A DNA stretch of 64,000 bases, from positions 25,386,364 through 25,450,363 of the forward strand of contig CM073322.1 of assembly GCA_037043015.1 (NCBI GenBank). Reading direction: 5' to 3'. Shown one piece after another: positions 34,338 to 48,216 of the stretch. This DNA is from Bryum argenteum (Eukaryota; Streptophyta; Bryopsida; Bryales; Bryaceae). Numbering within the stretch: the first letter of the stretch is position 1; the number at the start of each line of letters is the position of its first letter. The notes beneath the pieces were generated by a model. The model worked only from the letters and a program-made list of their open reading frames with translations, searched no databases and was not told where the DNA came from. Made by a program: the position numbers and the translations under genes.

Positions 34338-36027
34338 TTTGAAGCAATTCAATCGAGAGGATTATAGCATTCTTCTAAAATTCACCGGAAATCTTTTCTA
34401 CAAGAGTGAGATTTTGTGCGATGGCTTCATCCGATCAGCGAGACAGGGCACAATTTTGAGCGAGTGTGAAGCGAAGGCCGATCACTGGGAGCTCCTACCT
34501 CTTGCTTCGGCCCGAAGCTAGAGGTAAGCCTGAGGATCGGACTATCATCTTTTTCTTTACAACTAAAGATTTCCTTGAAATCTCTTTCTGTAGTGAATTC
34601 CTTTTCCCCACAGTAGTTATTTTTTCCCTCCATGTAAAATATGAAGCATTTCTTCAAGTTATATAGGTCCTATGAGGGTAAAAATTACATAGACATATTC
34701 CTTACTCACCTAGGAACAAGAGTTCAAAGAGTTTGAAGTGTCAAGTTACCTTTCAAAAATGGTTTTTTTGCCCCCAAAACTTTACTTTGTCATTCTACAA
34801 CATGCGGAAAAAAAAATAATAATAATAATAATAATAATATATAATTAATTAAATTTTAAAAAAATTAAAAATCCAACGTTACAATCTCACAAATTGTGAG
34901 AAATTTGAACCTAAGATTTAGTGTACATGTTCATGTACAAGTTAGATACTAGATCCTACGATTATGTACTTCAAAGCTTGTCAAAATTCAAAAATTTGCA
35001 TCTTGCATCAAAAAAAGGGCAATTTTGAGGATTTTTGGTTGTTTTGAGGCTTCTCATCTTTAGGGGTTAAGTTTGGATGTAATTGCTTCATTTTGTTATT
35101 GAATTTTGGAAACCATAGGACTATTCATCTTTGTCATTGAACTAAATTATTTTTCCTAAGACAATAATATGAAATTGAATGTCTTGTAGTTTAGTACTTC
35201 TTAAGAGTGAACATTAATATTTCTTCAAAATTTCCTTCTCAAACATATAACTTACTCTATAAATTATATACATGTAGGAAAATAGCTTAGAAGGTGGCAA
35301 TTCCAGAAATCCTTTTCAAACATGGTAAGTGCTCACACAAGCTTCGAAGTAACACTACTCAAAGTTGTTGATTAGTGTTACAAGTTCACTTTGAGTGCCA
35401 TTGCAAACAATGTCTCTTGCCTTTAATTCAAGCTACCAATTGTACCACTTGCAAAAATTCTTTCACTTGCAAAAAAGTTCGTATGCTCTTACATTTAGTG
35501 TCATGGTTTGACAATTAGTGTTGTAGCACTATAATGTGACATTTATTGTTAGGGTTCATGATTAACATTTGTAAGACTAATCAGGTGTAAAGTGCCAAGG
35601 CTTATAATTGATCAAATGGGTGGGCATAAGTACCTCTCACACAATTAAGCTCTGGATAAAGTGCCACGGCTTACAATAGTTCAATCATTCAAATCGGTGG
35701 GCGTTAGTGCAATTCATTTTGTAATAGTGCACAAATGACTGTGATGAGAATAATAAAAATCATGAAATAAACGGATTACTTAAGGTAGGCACTACTTCTA
35801 GGTTTTTGTTTTGTGACATTATGATCTGAGGGAGTGATGGTCGGATCGGGCCACATGAAGTGTAGTTGGAAATGTGTGTTTTTGTAGAGTTGTGAAAAAC
35901 AATGGAAATGCAAAACGGGCCGAGGAGTCCTAATGTATTCAATTTTGAAGTATTTATGGCTCCCAAATCACCAAAATTACAAAATGATCTTATTGTAAAA
36001 CTTTACATTACTTTAATAGTAACTTAC
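34338..36027. other. Intergenic DNA with a piggyBac-type terminus
   Basis: No gene is supported. An (ATA)n microsatellite is at about 34,806-34,840. The sequence ending TCTTTAGGGG next to TTAA (35,067-35,070) matches the inverse of 56,924 onward, and more weakly the right end of the piggyBac-like element. It is probably a truncated relative. Confidence 0.5.
34746..35066. mobile_element. Truncated TTAA-type element, right terminus only
   Basis: The right end CTTTAGGGG abuts TTAA at 35,067-35,070. About 300 bp inward is homologous to the inverse of 56,924-57,170, including the block around CAACGTTACAATCTCACAA. No matching left terminus was found. Confidence 0.55.
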
Positions 36028-37444
36028 TTAACCCCTAAAGGCCCAGGAAAGCCGAATCGGCGTTTTGCAGTTTTGGGCACCTTAGATGAGAGGTCAAATT
36101 TTGGTGTTTTGGGCTGTAATTTGGTGTGTGTGTCGGGAAACATAGTAATTGTGTGTGGTAAAATTTGCAAAGTAAGATTCCAATTTTAGTGCCTTGTAGA
36201 GCAAATTTTTGATTTGGAGTTGAGAAAGGGCAGAACGGGTTGTTGTTGTGGCCACTAAGGAACAAGGTGGAAATGGGGGCAGTTGCGAGGGTCACTCGAG
36301 AAAACTCCAGAGGGGCAGGGGTTCCAAGCAGGGTTTTGGAGGACCCAACATTCGGCAGAATTGAATGCTTTGGGACTGGCCAAAGATTGACGCCCCCTCC
36401 AAATACATGTCATAACTACAAACTTCGTGAAACTGGCGGCTGAGAACACACTGACATGGGGCGATTCAAATTTCAGAATTTGAATGAGAAACTCATGGAA
36501 AGATGTTGGGAACAACAAACAGCATACATCAAATCCAAAGCATATTTCAAAAGTAACAAAAATCCATTATGGCTAGTTTTGCAAATTCTTTGGACGGGGT
36601 TCCTGTGACTGCTGCCATCATTTCACTAGCAACTACCGATTCGAGAGAGGCGAGTGCAACAGTAGGAGAAGGATTCATCGAGGTGCCAGTATGGACCGAA
36701 AATGATCAGAGCACTGAAAATGGTGATTACGCAGTAGAGTCTTCGGCCAGGAGATCGAACAGCTCCTTCGTGGTCCAACTGTACTTGCCGCCGAGGTTGA
36801 GCTTCAGCGAGAGGAATCGGCGGCGAACTGTACGTGCCAGGGAGGTCGACGAGTTCCTTCGGAGGCGTACTGCAGCTGCCTCCGACCGTCCAGCTTCAAG
36901 GTCGCCGCTGCATCAAGTTCGGCAGCCTGCAGATCATCACCAACTTCGGCAGCCCATGCGCCAGTGAGCGATCAGATGATTGCACAGATCGAGGAGCGAT
37001 CACATCAACGGGTTCGAATACATGAACATGAACTTGGTTTGCATGTGGAACTTGCATGGTAAACTGACATCACATCAACTGACTAATATGACCATATGCA
37101 GGAACCCAATACTGCGGTTGTGAGTGTCGGAAACTTGCAGCCACTTCTTATTTCGACATTGCCGCCTCCATCTGCCGATCCAGAAGCTCGCCTTCGTTCC
37201 TGGGCTGTACGCAAACACCTTCGAGCACATCAGATTCATGACCTCCTTTCACTGCTTGATCAAAAACATTTGCGCAGTTTACGCGTTCGTAAGAAGTCCA
37301 AAGCTTGGCCAAGAAATCCACAAGCAAATAATTTCCGACACCATTTCTACAGGCAAGCCGCACATATTCTAGGGTGGGTTGATCAACACGCTTTTGAGCA
37401 AGAATTTCTTGATATTGTCAAATCTACTTGGCCCGATACAAGCA

Positions 37445-40196
37445 ATGCCTCCACGTCGATCATGGAAGAAGTCAAAGGAGGTGAGTATCTCTTGTGTAAC
37501 ATGTACCTAAATTTCATAGTTGAGAGTTATGAGTAATGTCTAACTTGGAGAATACAGATGGAGTGGGACAATATTCCAATGAGAAGGAGTTCACGTCTAC
37601 AGACACAACCGGAACCAACTACGGTTCCTCCAAGCCCACCATCTAGTCCTGAAGCAATATTACCTCCTCAACATCAAGAATTGCCAGATCTAGGACCTGG
37701 AGTTGAGCTCATGACCTTCCCTGATACAGATGTTGGCTTCAACGGCGAGTACTTGAATTCGCAATCTCCAGTGCATGCGTATTACCCAAGCTCAGAAGAA
37801 TTGTGTAATGAAGAAGGAGAAGATGATAGTGGTATGGAGAGAGCTGCAAGTCTTGAGGATATCCTCTGGCCACCTGAAGTCTTGCTTGCAGCAATAAACT
37901 TTGGCCGAAGAGGACGGAAGAGAGGTGGTGAGATCTACAATGCTGGACCTGATCCCGAAGAAGCAAGCGGGAGTGGTGAGATGCACGGACCAGCGCTGCA
38001 GCTAGGCGTCGACCAAGATTGCGGTGATGCAACGGCGTTGCGACTAGTATGGGACTCAAGCCGGCGGACTGCGGGCTGGCACAGCGCCGCGGCCACGAGG
38101 TCGGGCCACGTCGGCGAGTCAAGCGCGTCGGCTGCCAGCTGGGGTCCGGCGCCGAGCGCAGCGGGGCATCTCCAGCCGAACAGCAGCAACGGCCGGCACG
38201 CCTGCTTACCCGGGCACCAGGGCCTTCCTGTGGCGGGTGCATCGCCTTCTGGCCTTCCCCTTACAGGCCATACGCTTGGGCTACAAGGGCAACCAGTAGT
38301 TGTGACTTCAGAAGAAAATATTGGTCAATTCACATTGCAGCCAAATATTTTTATTGGGGAGAGAAGTACTGGTATTGGGCCTGGAGAATTCTATGGCAAT
38401 GATACTGAGGGCGGTAATAATAATATGGAGTGGGATGATGATGTTGAGGAAGAACATATAATAAGAAGGAGAATGACACGCAATGGTGTGAGGGATGATT
38501 TGGGTGGGAATGATAGTGAGGACTTACCCAATTTTGAAAGTGCCTCGATAGTGATGGAGATAATCGTAACGATGGGTTACCCCATCAACAAGAGGATATT
38601 AGGTGGCAATTTAGGAATGAGACTTGGGGAAACCCAAGTATTATGTATAATCCAATGCCGATATCATTTTTGGGGAAACCCATGGGTCCTTCTCGTCATC
38701 ATCGTGGTATGCCAAGTTTTATGGATTTATTTGGCCTCTTTTGGACTCCACACATGTTGGCCACTATTGTTCAAGAAACTAATCGGTATGCAAATGCTCC
38801 TTTAGATGAGCATGGAAATACCAAAGGTGGTCCTACTTGGGAGAATATGACAATTTCGAGCCTCAAAGCATTTATGGCCTTAGCCATATATATGGGGTTG
38901 AGGGTTCAACCTAATGTAAGAACATATTGGATGCGTGATGACCTCTTTGGATGCCCAAGTATTTCAAATATATTTACACGGGCCCGATTTCAAGACATTA
39001 GGAGATGTCTCCATCTTACAAACATGGAAGGACAAACTAGAGGGGACCCGGGTTATGACAAAATCGGTCAAACAAGATGGTTAGTCAATGCTATGAGAGA
39101 TCAATGTAAAAAGCATGGTTTCTTGGAAAATATTTGACCATTGATGAAATGATGATTCGCTATAAGGGGACATATTCACCGATACGTCAATATATGCCTA
39201 AGAAGCCTCAAAAGTGGGGCTTGAAGGTTTGGTGTTTGGCATGCTCGATTTCAAAGTTCGTATGGAATTTCGAGATCTATTGTGGAAAAGACAATATTGT
39301 AGCCCCCCTTCCCATAGAACAACCTAATATTGTTCTTGGCGATGCTCGATTGGCCCATAATGTAGTTATGAGGTTAGTGGATGGCCTTTGGAACTTAGGC
39401 CATTGCGTGACAATGGATAATTACTTCACTAGTTTTGGACTTTTCACAACTCTTTTATCACGGGAAATGTATGCATGTGGGACAATAAGGGCAAACCGGG
39501 TTGGTCTTCCCTTAGATTTGAAAAACACCAATTCTTTCAAAAATGTGCCTCAAGGCACAACTTTATGGAAAATGCATGACACCCGCACGATATCATGTGT
39601 TATGTGGAAGGATAAGAAGCCCGTGCTTCTTATTTCCACTCATTATTTGCCAATTCAACCCCCATGTGAGAAGGTAGTAACGGTCCCTCGGCGAAATGGT
39701 GCAAGTCGTGAAATGATTCTAACATCCCCGATTTTGAAAGAATATACAACTCACATGCGAGGTGTAGATGTTGCCGATCAACTCCGAGCATCCTATTCAT
39801 GCCAAGTACGGAGCCACAAGTGGTGGCACCGTATTTTTTCTTCTTATTGGATGTCTCGATTGTCAACATGTATATATATTATTTGGAGTGTGTGAAACAC
39901 TATCGATATAACCGCACGCCGATGACACACCTTCAATTCAAGAAGGGCTTATGTGAAGCCCTTCTTCAAGGGTGGCCTATGAGAGATTCACACCCGCGGA
40001 TATTCCTCGAGCAAGGAACACGCCATTGATTTGTGTACCCACATATACAAAATTACGACGTCGGTGTGTGGTTTGCCAAAAATTTGAACCACATTATTAT
40101 CGCCGGAAGTGTGGAGACAAATGGATGTGTCTCAATCGAGGTTGCTTTGAGAAGTGGCACACAGATATTGCCATACGACGCCAACGCCATATGTGA
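37445..40196 (+). pseudogene. piggyBac-like transposase, frameshifted
   Basis: A likely first exon (37445-37480, MPPRRSWKKSKE) splices over a 77-bp GT-AG intron to 37558 (MEWDNIPMRRSS). An acidic, low-complexity N-terminal region precedes the DDE_Tnp_1_7 core. Motifs include IDEMMIRYKG, then the three aspartates expected for catalysis: VTMDNYFTS, WKDKKPV and GVDVADQ. A C-terminal Cys-rich zinc domain follows (RCVVCQKF, CGDKWMC, RGCFEKWH). Single-base frameshifts near 38,545, 39,130, 39,835 and 39,975 break the frame, so no full protein can be made. The rest is well conserved, suggesting fairly recent decay. Confidence 0.9.
37975..38290. other. GC-rich segment inside the transposase N-terminal region
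   Basis: A block of about 300 bp is sharply richer in G and C than the surrounding AT-rich element. It stays open in the transposase frame but gives low-complexity sequence. It is also open in two other frames, which suggests an inserted host fragment rather than transposase sequence. I do not recognise its source. Confidence 0.5.
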
Positions 40197-40199
40197 GTG

Positions 40200-40560
40200 A
40201 ATGTAAGTATTTCTTTTTGCATACAAAGAGGAAGCTCAAGTTTGTTACCCCACATTTTGCGCATATAGTACTTTGCTTGTGAATAATAGTACTTTCCTTG
40301 TGAATAATACTTTGCTTTATTTCAACCCCACAAACAAACGTTAGTAATAATAATATGAATAGTACTTTGCTTGTGAATAATACTTTGCTATGTTTTTTAT
40401 CCCACAAACAAATATGAATAGTAGTTGAGTTATGAATAATACTTTGCTTTATTTCTTACCCCACAAACAAATGACACCACAATAATTTGAATATTGCTTG
40501 TGAATAATTCTTTGCTTTGTTTCTTACCCCACATACAAAAGTTAGTAATAATACTATGAA
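40200..40560. repeat. Imperfect tandem repeat, about 100-bp unit
   Basis: About three to four copies of a unit built from CTTGTGAATAATACTTTGCTTT and CCCCACAAACAAA lie just after the transposase stop, inside the piggyBac-like element. Confidence 0.75.
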
Positions 40561-41734
40561 TAATACTATGCTTATGGATAATTTATTTTTTTATTAGTTA
40601 CATTAGAATTCTTGTAAATTGATAAATTTTGGTGATTTTGTAGGTGTTCGGCAATCCCTGGAGTCCTTTCTCCAGTTAGGAGAATTCTATTTTGTGCCCT
40701 GGAGAACGACTTCGCAAAGGGGGCTTCAATCAGTGCGCCTACTGCACGGTACAAGTGGTGGCCAGGGACGGCAGCAAGGCGGGCCAGCTCCTCCAGCTCG
40801 GCTCTTTCCAGATCACGAAATTCCTGCCACCTCATGTGGCTCCCCAAGGTGCCAGTCAAATCCACTTTGTCGTTGCAAGCGTGGGCCTTTTTGTCAGATC
40901 ATCTTTTTATAGGGAACTTATAAAGAGCTTAGGGAGCTTAGTAACGGTGGGGAGCAACGGGAAGAAAGCCCTCCCTTTATTGCAAGTGACACATGTCATA
41001 GCTATCTACATAGAATATTAGGCAAAGTATTTATGGTGGCAGTAGGCTATTCATAGCTCTGCCATATTGCCAGCAATGGGCCCGTAAGATTGAGAATGGG
41101 TTCCCATTCTTCTTTGTTGCCCGTCCATTTACTAATTTGCATATGTGTGTTTATGTTCTCCAAAATTGTCAATAATTGAGATTTTACTTTTTTCAAATTT
41201 TTTTCCCCCATGACTCTGATTTGTGTAAAGGAACATTTTCACCGTTCACTTTTGAAAAATTCAAAAAGTTGATGGTGGATTTGTATTAGAACCCCAATTT
41301 GTTCACTTAGAGTACTTTTTTGCCTCCTTCTAGAAAAAAAAAAAAAAAAAATTGTATGAAGGTCCAAAAAGTGGAATGAGTGTCTAAAATTTTGCATGGG
41401 TGTGGCCAACTTGATTTCTAACATGGAAAAAAATACTAGCAAAATGTTTAGGGTAACAATCACCAAGTCTCCCTTTGCACCAAGTAGACTATGTCTTTCG
41501 GGCAAGCCACAAAAAAATTTCTGCATCAACTTTGAACGTTATGATCTCACAAATGGTGCAGATCCAACGGTTGAGATTTGACATGGTAATCATGGATGAA
41601 GTTAGGTTCAAGATCTTACGGTTGAATGTTCCAGAATACAATAAAAATTTATGCCATACTCCAAACTCCACAATGTGGTCAAAAATCGCAGATTTTGAGA
41701 TTGGAGGTTGCAAAAACGCTTGGGCCTTTAGGGG

Positions 41735-42877
41735 TTAAGTATATAAAATTTGACAATATATCTCTAGCAACTCTGCGGGCCATAGTGTGATTAAGGACAA
41801 GAGCCATAATGGTTTGAAGGACGAGAGCCATACGTCTAACTGTGTTGAAGGACGAGAGCCATACGTCTAACTGTGTTGAAGGACGAGAGCCATACGTCTA
41901 ACTGTGTGATTGAAGGACGAGAGCTATACTAGTCTAATTGAAGGACAAAGGCCATATTTGTCTAATTGAAGGACGAGAGCCATACTAGTCTACTTGAAGG
42001 ACGAGAGCCATACTAGTCTACTTGAGGGACGAGAGCTGGAATAGGTAGCACGTTAATCAAATTCAAATTCGTCCCTGATTATTAGATTTGTACAGACTGT
42101 CAAACCATTCATATTGTAATTGTTCCATATATTGCTCATTATTCTGCACAGAAACTCAATGGAGTAAAAAAAGCAAGTGAATAATTTACAGCATCCAAAA
42201 GTTATGTGACTTGTAAAATTTTGAGATACTTTCTTTCAATTGTAAAGCATTGACCTGTTCCAATGCATTTAAGGGTTAACTTGGAACCGAAGAAACAGCT
42301 TCGGACCACTTGAGCCCCAAGTCATGTCCAGCTTGCCAGTTCATAAAGATACAGCTCTTTTTCTCCTACAAAACGTAAGTTCTTTTCAGAATTTCAGAAC
42401 CTTGCTGTTTTTTCCAATGAAACTCGTTATATCACCCAGCATTAAACTATCGTAAGAATCAAACAATGGCAGCATGTGGTGAGAAAGTAAAGTGAGGATA
42501 TAAACGACGCCGAATGAGCTGAAGTATAACCTTGGGATTCATCAAAAAAATCTAAAATACAAGACATGCATCAGGTGTAACATATTCACACCCTTATTCA
42601 TGAACCTTCATACCGCTTCAGCTAATACCAATCACAGAAGCAAATAAAATAAGGACCCAGAGATGGGTTATAGAGAGATAGATATCTAATAACAACGATA
42701 CCACAGAAGGAAATTTAAAAATTCTATAAAACCATATTTAGTACCTGAAACGCGACCAGCCCTGCTATGCTTGAGGTGTTACATAAGAATGTGCAACAAT
42801 CGCCTCTACAAATCAAAGAATAGGATCTTCGAACGAAGTATGAACATTGACCAGCCAGGTCTTCCTTGTAAAATCCG
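41735..42877. other. Spacer between the piggyBac element and RAB2
   Basis: No gene is supported. It starts with the right TTAA, followed by the minisatellite at 41,790-42,034, then about 840 bp of AT-rich sequence in which the RAB2 3' UTR must lie. Confidence 0.5.
41790..42034. repeat. Minisatellite, about 9 units of 23-36 bp
   Basis: The core GAAGGACGAGAGCCATA is repeated about nine times with changing tails (CGTCTAACTGTGTT, then CTAGTCTAATT or CTAGTCTACTT). The first three full units are 31 bp and nearly identical. It begins about 55 bp beyond the TTAA of the piggyBac-like element. Confidence 0.9.
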
Positions 42878-44375
<1,498 letters not shown>

Positions 44376-45044
44376 TTAAGAAGGGAGAAAAGCAGGTTTC
44401 GGTGGTGAGAGAGTTCGAGATTGATCAGGATCTGTATCGAATTTGTCGCAATAAAATAAGCTACCATAAATCGAAAGCGAGCAAAAGCTGCAAGCAAATG
44501 GCAGAACGGCAGCTGATTAAGATCCGAGTAGGAGAAGAGACAGAGCGTTCCCCATGTTCCCATCGTTCGTTCTCTTCGGCTTCATACGTGTCACGGCTGC
44601 TAGCACCGACACATGGTAGTGGCGTATTCGATTTACTGTACGAGCACAAGACGTGTTCACATCACAAGTACTTTTACTTTTGCTTTTACTTTTTAACTTT
44701 TTTGCGAATCAATCAACTGCAAGTAGATTTTTCCATTTCTTTTTTTATCATATAAATTAAATGGTTATATTTTTTGAGAGGTTGCTTGTGTTGATTTTCA
44801 ACATACGGCACATCTAAGGGTAGAGTACTTTTATTTTTTAAAGTGTTTTACATTTAAAAATAAAATTTCAATAATCAATGATATTAATAAAATAATCTAA
44901 TATATATTTATATCATTTATTCTCATTTATATTAGAAATATATTTTAATCATTGTTTCTTCTTTTTCACTCTAGCGTGAAGCTCACATCATCACTCACAA
45001 GTGCAATCGAAGGCGGAAGTGGACCAAAAACACTCACTATTACA

Positions 45045-45359
45045 ATGACGATGTCGAAATCAAATTTTGTAGCTTTATTGAAGACTTTCATATCGTTTTA
45101 TGACGAATCGATTCATCACCGAGAAGATGTGAGTATTCAATATTTAATGATGAGAGCAAGATATTTCGCTATCACAAAGTTTGCGAGTACTTCTAGAGCA
45201 GCACCTCAATTTGCAAATGCTCATGTTGTTGCTCGTGCAGTGGCTAGAGCTGCTCAATCACACATCCAGACGGTCATAGGTAGAGATGAATGGATTGCAT
45301 TCATACAAAAGTTTGAAAGCTCCTGGGAGAAACTTATACTTATACATAAACCCCAGTGA
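45045..45359 (+). CDS. Hypothetical small ORF, unrecognised
   Basis: A 104-residue frame from ATG to TGA (MTMSKSNFVALLKTFISFYD...) with a fairly balanced composition and a few hydrophobic patches. I recognise no family, signal peptide or membrane span, and no neighbouring exon clearly extends it. It could be chance or a transposon relic. Confidence 0.2.
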   Translation: MTMSKSNFVALLKTFISFYDESIHHREDVSIQYLMMRARYFAITKFASTSRAAPQFANAHVVARAVARAAQSHIQTVIGRDEWIAFIQKFESSWEKLILIHKPQ

Positions 45360-46099
45360 AAATGAAGTATGCATCTTAATCCAAAGTTTAATGATGATCG
45401 AAAGCAAAAAAGAACACCAATATCATGAATAGGTGCATTGTAAAAAGAGACATATAGTGAATTGCATTTACAATCAGCTTTTGTAAGTTTTTATATAATA
45501 TTCATAGTATACACATACTGAATTTTTTTGGAATTTTTAATGTTGTTAACAAAAGTTTCAGTAAGTTGTGTAAACTCTCTTGAACATGTTAGATTTTTTC
45601 TTGCATTTCAATGACTTTAGTGATACCAAACTCCCAAAAAATAAGGTAAACAAACCCACCACCACGTCACTCTCGGTACCAATTCCCAAAATCTCACCTT
45701 CAATATACCATCTGACTTCCATAACCCAATTGGTGTTCACATATTACATTCAGTGAAATCAATTTGTATTCAGATGTTACTGAAAAGCAACCTTGAATTA
45801 TAATAGTAATTATATCACATGCTCATTCCAGCCTTTATGTCAGAGAATTCCTCTCAATTAAGAGCTCGATGCATGAATTCATATGAATTCAAATGGTCAA
45901 TTCATAACAGCAAATAACTTCATATTTGGGGCCGGTGCAACTTTACTTTCATTATGCATCTTCCTATTTCGTGTCAAGGACTGTACATAAGATTGCTCAT
46001 GATATCAGGTTTGGTAGTAAATGCAACGATGGCCTTTCATCCCTGCATGTCTGCTGTTGGCGCTGATCTCTGAGTAGTACTCGCTTCGTACAAAATAGA

Positions 46100-46480
46100 A
46101 TAAGCTATGGCGGAAGAAGTTTAAACAATATTCAAAAACTGAAGCAAGCGCATGAGTAAGAGAATCTCCACTGTTTTTTCCCTTGTTTTCCTGTTCCCGC
46201 CATGCGCTCTAATTTGAATTTTGCTGGCCTTTCAAAGAGACTGTCAAGCTATGGCGGAAGAAGCTGCAACATCATTCAAATGCAAGCACATGAACAAGAG
46301 AAGAAGTACCGTTTTTGATTATTTTTCTCTTGCGCCCTAATTTGAATACCGCTTACCTTTCAATTGATGAAAGAAAGAGAATATCAAGCTGTGGCGGAAA
46401 AGCTTCAAAATAATTCAAAAACAAGCGAATGTGTCCTGCTTTCATGAGTGCTCTGATTTGAATAATTGCTTCAATGAGTT
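46100..46480. repeat. Imperfect tandem repeat, about 3 x 143 bp
   Basis: Units start near 46,103, 46,247 and 46,388 with AAGCTATGGCGGAAGAAG or AAGCTGTGGCGGAAAAG and contain a shared CTAATTTGAAT block. The copies have diverged by substitutions and small indels. Confidence 0.75.
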
Positions 46481-48216
46481 ACCTCTCAAGGTAAGAAAGT
46501 AAGGTGAGGGCGAGGACGAACAATTTGCTAGAGCGGTGTCTTAAATGTTCGTCAGAGGCGTCAGTACTCTCAAGGCACAGCAGATGAGATCGGCGACGCG
46601 CCGGATTGGCTATGGCGTGTCTTAGAGTCCATCATTGATGAGCAAGGACAGTGCGTTTGGTATTGTTTACTCGATCAGTACAGAGGCCATTGTGCAGTTA
46701 TTAAGACCGCCATGTGAACACAGGTGTAAGCTTCAGCATCAGAGTTTTTGTCACGAAAAGTGCAGCGCGCATTGCTGGAGTTCTCTGATGCCGGGGGTAG
46801 CTTTCTTTCCATGCGGTACTGCTGCTTCTTAGGTGTGCTTTCGAGTACTGTGATCATTGCTTCAACTTACTCCTTTGCCTCTTGGAGACGGCCGCTTACT
46901 GAGAGTCAGGCCAACAGGTACAGTGGCTCATGGCCAAGCACAAATTGTGTTGATTCTTAAGCCGGTAAATGACAACACATTTTTTTTGTTTATAACTCCC
47001 ACGGAGAGGAGAAGTCCGTGATGCTATCTTAGGTCTTTGAGTGGATGGCTGTGTGGGGCTGAAAGACAGTTTGTAGACGAGCTGTATGTTGCGCTTGTTT
47101 CAGTATGCTGGTGGTTCACCATGAGGAATATCCTCCCCCGCCGCGGTTTAGTCACCGTAGACTGTTGATTCACTGACGGGATATTTGAGATTTTCTTCTG
47201 GCTGCTTGAATCTGAATCTACTTTACTGCTGGCGAACAGAAGTAGACGCTGAATTTTATTACTGGTGGCTTTTACATTGAGTACTCGACTCTTGGATGAT
47301 TTGGTTTCGGTATTGATCCAGAAGCTCAAAGTGCGGCCCTGATAATGTTTTGGAGCCAGTTCGAGTTCCAATGCAGTCCGTACCTTAGTGCCATTGAGAC
47401 AGGAAGTTGGCAAACGTAATGTAATTATTTGTGCAAAGATTATTCGGAGGCAGGTTGGTCTCTGATGCGCAAAGTAGCTTGGCTTCAGGTGTTAATTCCT
47501 GCCTTTTGTGACAGCTTACCCCACCTACAGCTACAAAAGCTGCAGTGTTTATTGTCATGTCTTATACGGTAGTGGTCTACATTACGGTCGTTCATAAAAA
47601 TCTACTACTGCACAGCTGCCCATACATTCTTTGCCATCTCTACAGATTCACCTTTCGTCGGTCCGTCCCTTCGGCTCAATCACTTCTATTTGTGTTCCTC
47701 GTGGTGTCAACTACAGGCATTATGTTACCTTATCTTGTTGTCTCGAAGAGCGTTCTATTCTCTACTCAACTTTATTTACTCTGTATTTCTCATATCACGC
47801 AGGAAATCATTGAAGAAGTCCACCTTTCTAAACGTGGAAATATTATCGGCCATCAGGGTCATGTTGTTGGAATCCTTTTGATTCCTATGGGCACTTTATC
47901 TGCTCCGGACAAGATGTTCTTTTAGTCGGTGGATCAGAGAGCGTTACTGGTTAGAAGCCTGGCGTCGGCCATCACATTGGGCGAAAACATCGACGAAAGA
48001 AATTTGTGGTTTAGGTACTAGGAATGTCCTCAACCGTCCCTGTCAAGGGTCAGTATTAGAAGGCCATTCCGGTTGCCACCGACGTAGTAGCTAGCACTCA
48101 GTTCCGAAGAGTCTTATGATCCCTAATAAGTTGAGCATACTGAGCTCCAAATCTTCCTGAAAGGAGAGATTGTTGATCTCAGGTCGTTAACCAGGCGGAG
48201 GTATTTAGTTCTTTCA

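Larger units (their letters stand above)
36032..41734 (+). mobile_element. Full-length piggyBac-type DNA transposon (5.7 kb)
   Basis: TTAA lies at both borders (36028-36031 and 41735-41738). The termini are perfect 14-bp inverted repeats: CCCCTAAAGGCCCA at the left and TGGGCCTTTAGGGG at the right. Inside is a plus-strand transposase of the piggyBac (DDE_Tnp_1_7) family. TTAA targeting, C-rich ends and the transposase family all agree, so the limits are firm. It also carries GC-rich segments (about 36,760-36,960, 37,975-38,290 and 40,640-40,900) unlike the rest of the AT-rich element, and an imperfect tandem repeat at 40,200-40,560. Confidence 0.92.

Noticed and set aside
37096-37536. 146-codon frame upstream of the transposase
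   Set aside because: It reads through the likely splice donor at 37,481 and has no recognisable domain. A faint PPR-like segment (LGQEIHKQIIS) in another frame was too weak to call.
40572-40912. Open frames on both strands near the piggyBac 3' part
   Set aside because: Both frames are open because of a short GC-rich block. Neither gives a recognisable protein, so it is noted only as a possible captured fragment.
41790-42034. CRISPR-like array
   Set aside because: The spacing is irregular, the spacers are similar to each other and the context is a plant nuclear genome; it is a minisatellite.
47024-47413. 129-codon minus-strand frame upstream of the NPF gene
   Set aside because: Ser/Thr-rich, no motif, no splice-compatible neighbours; probably chance.
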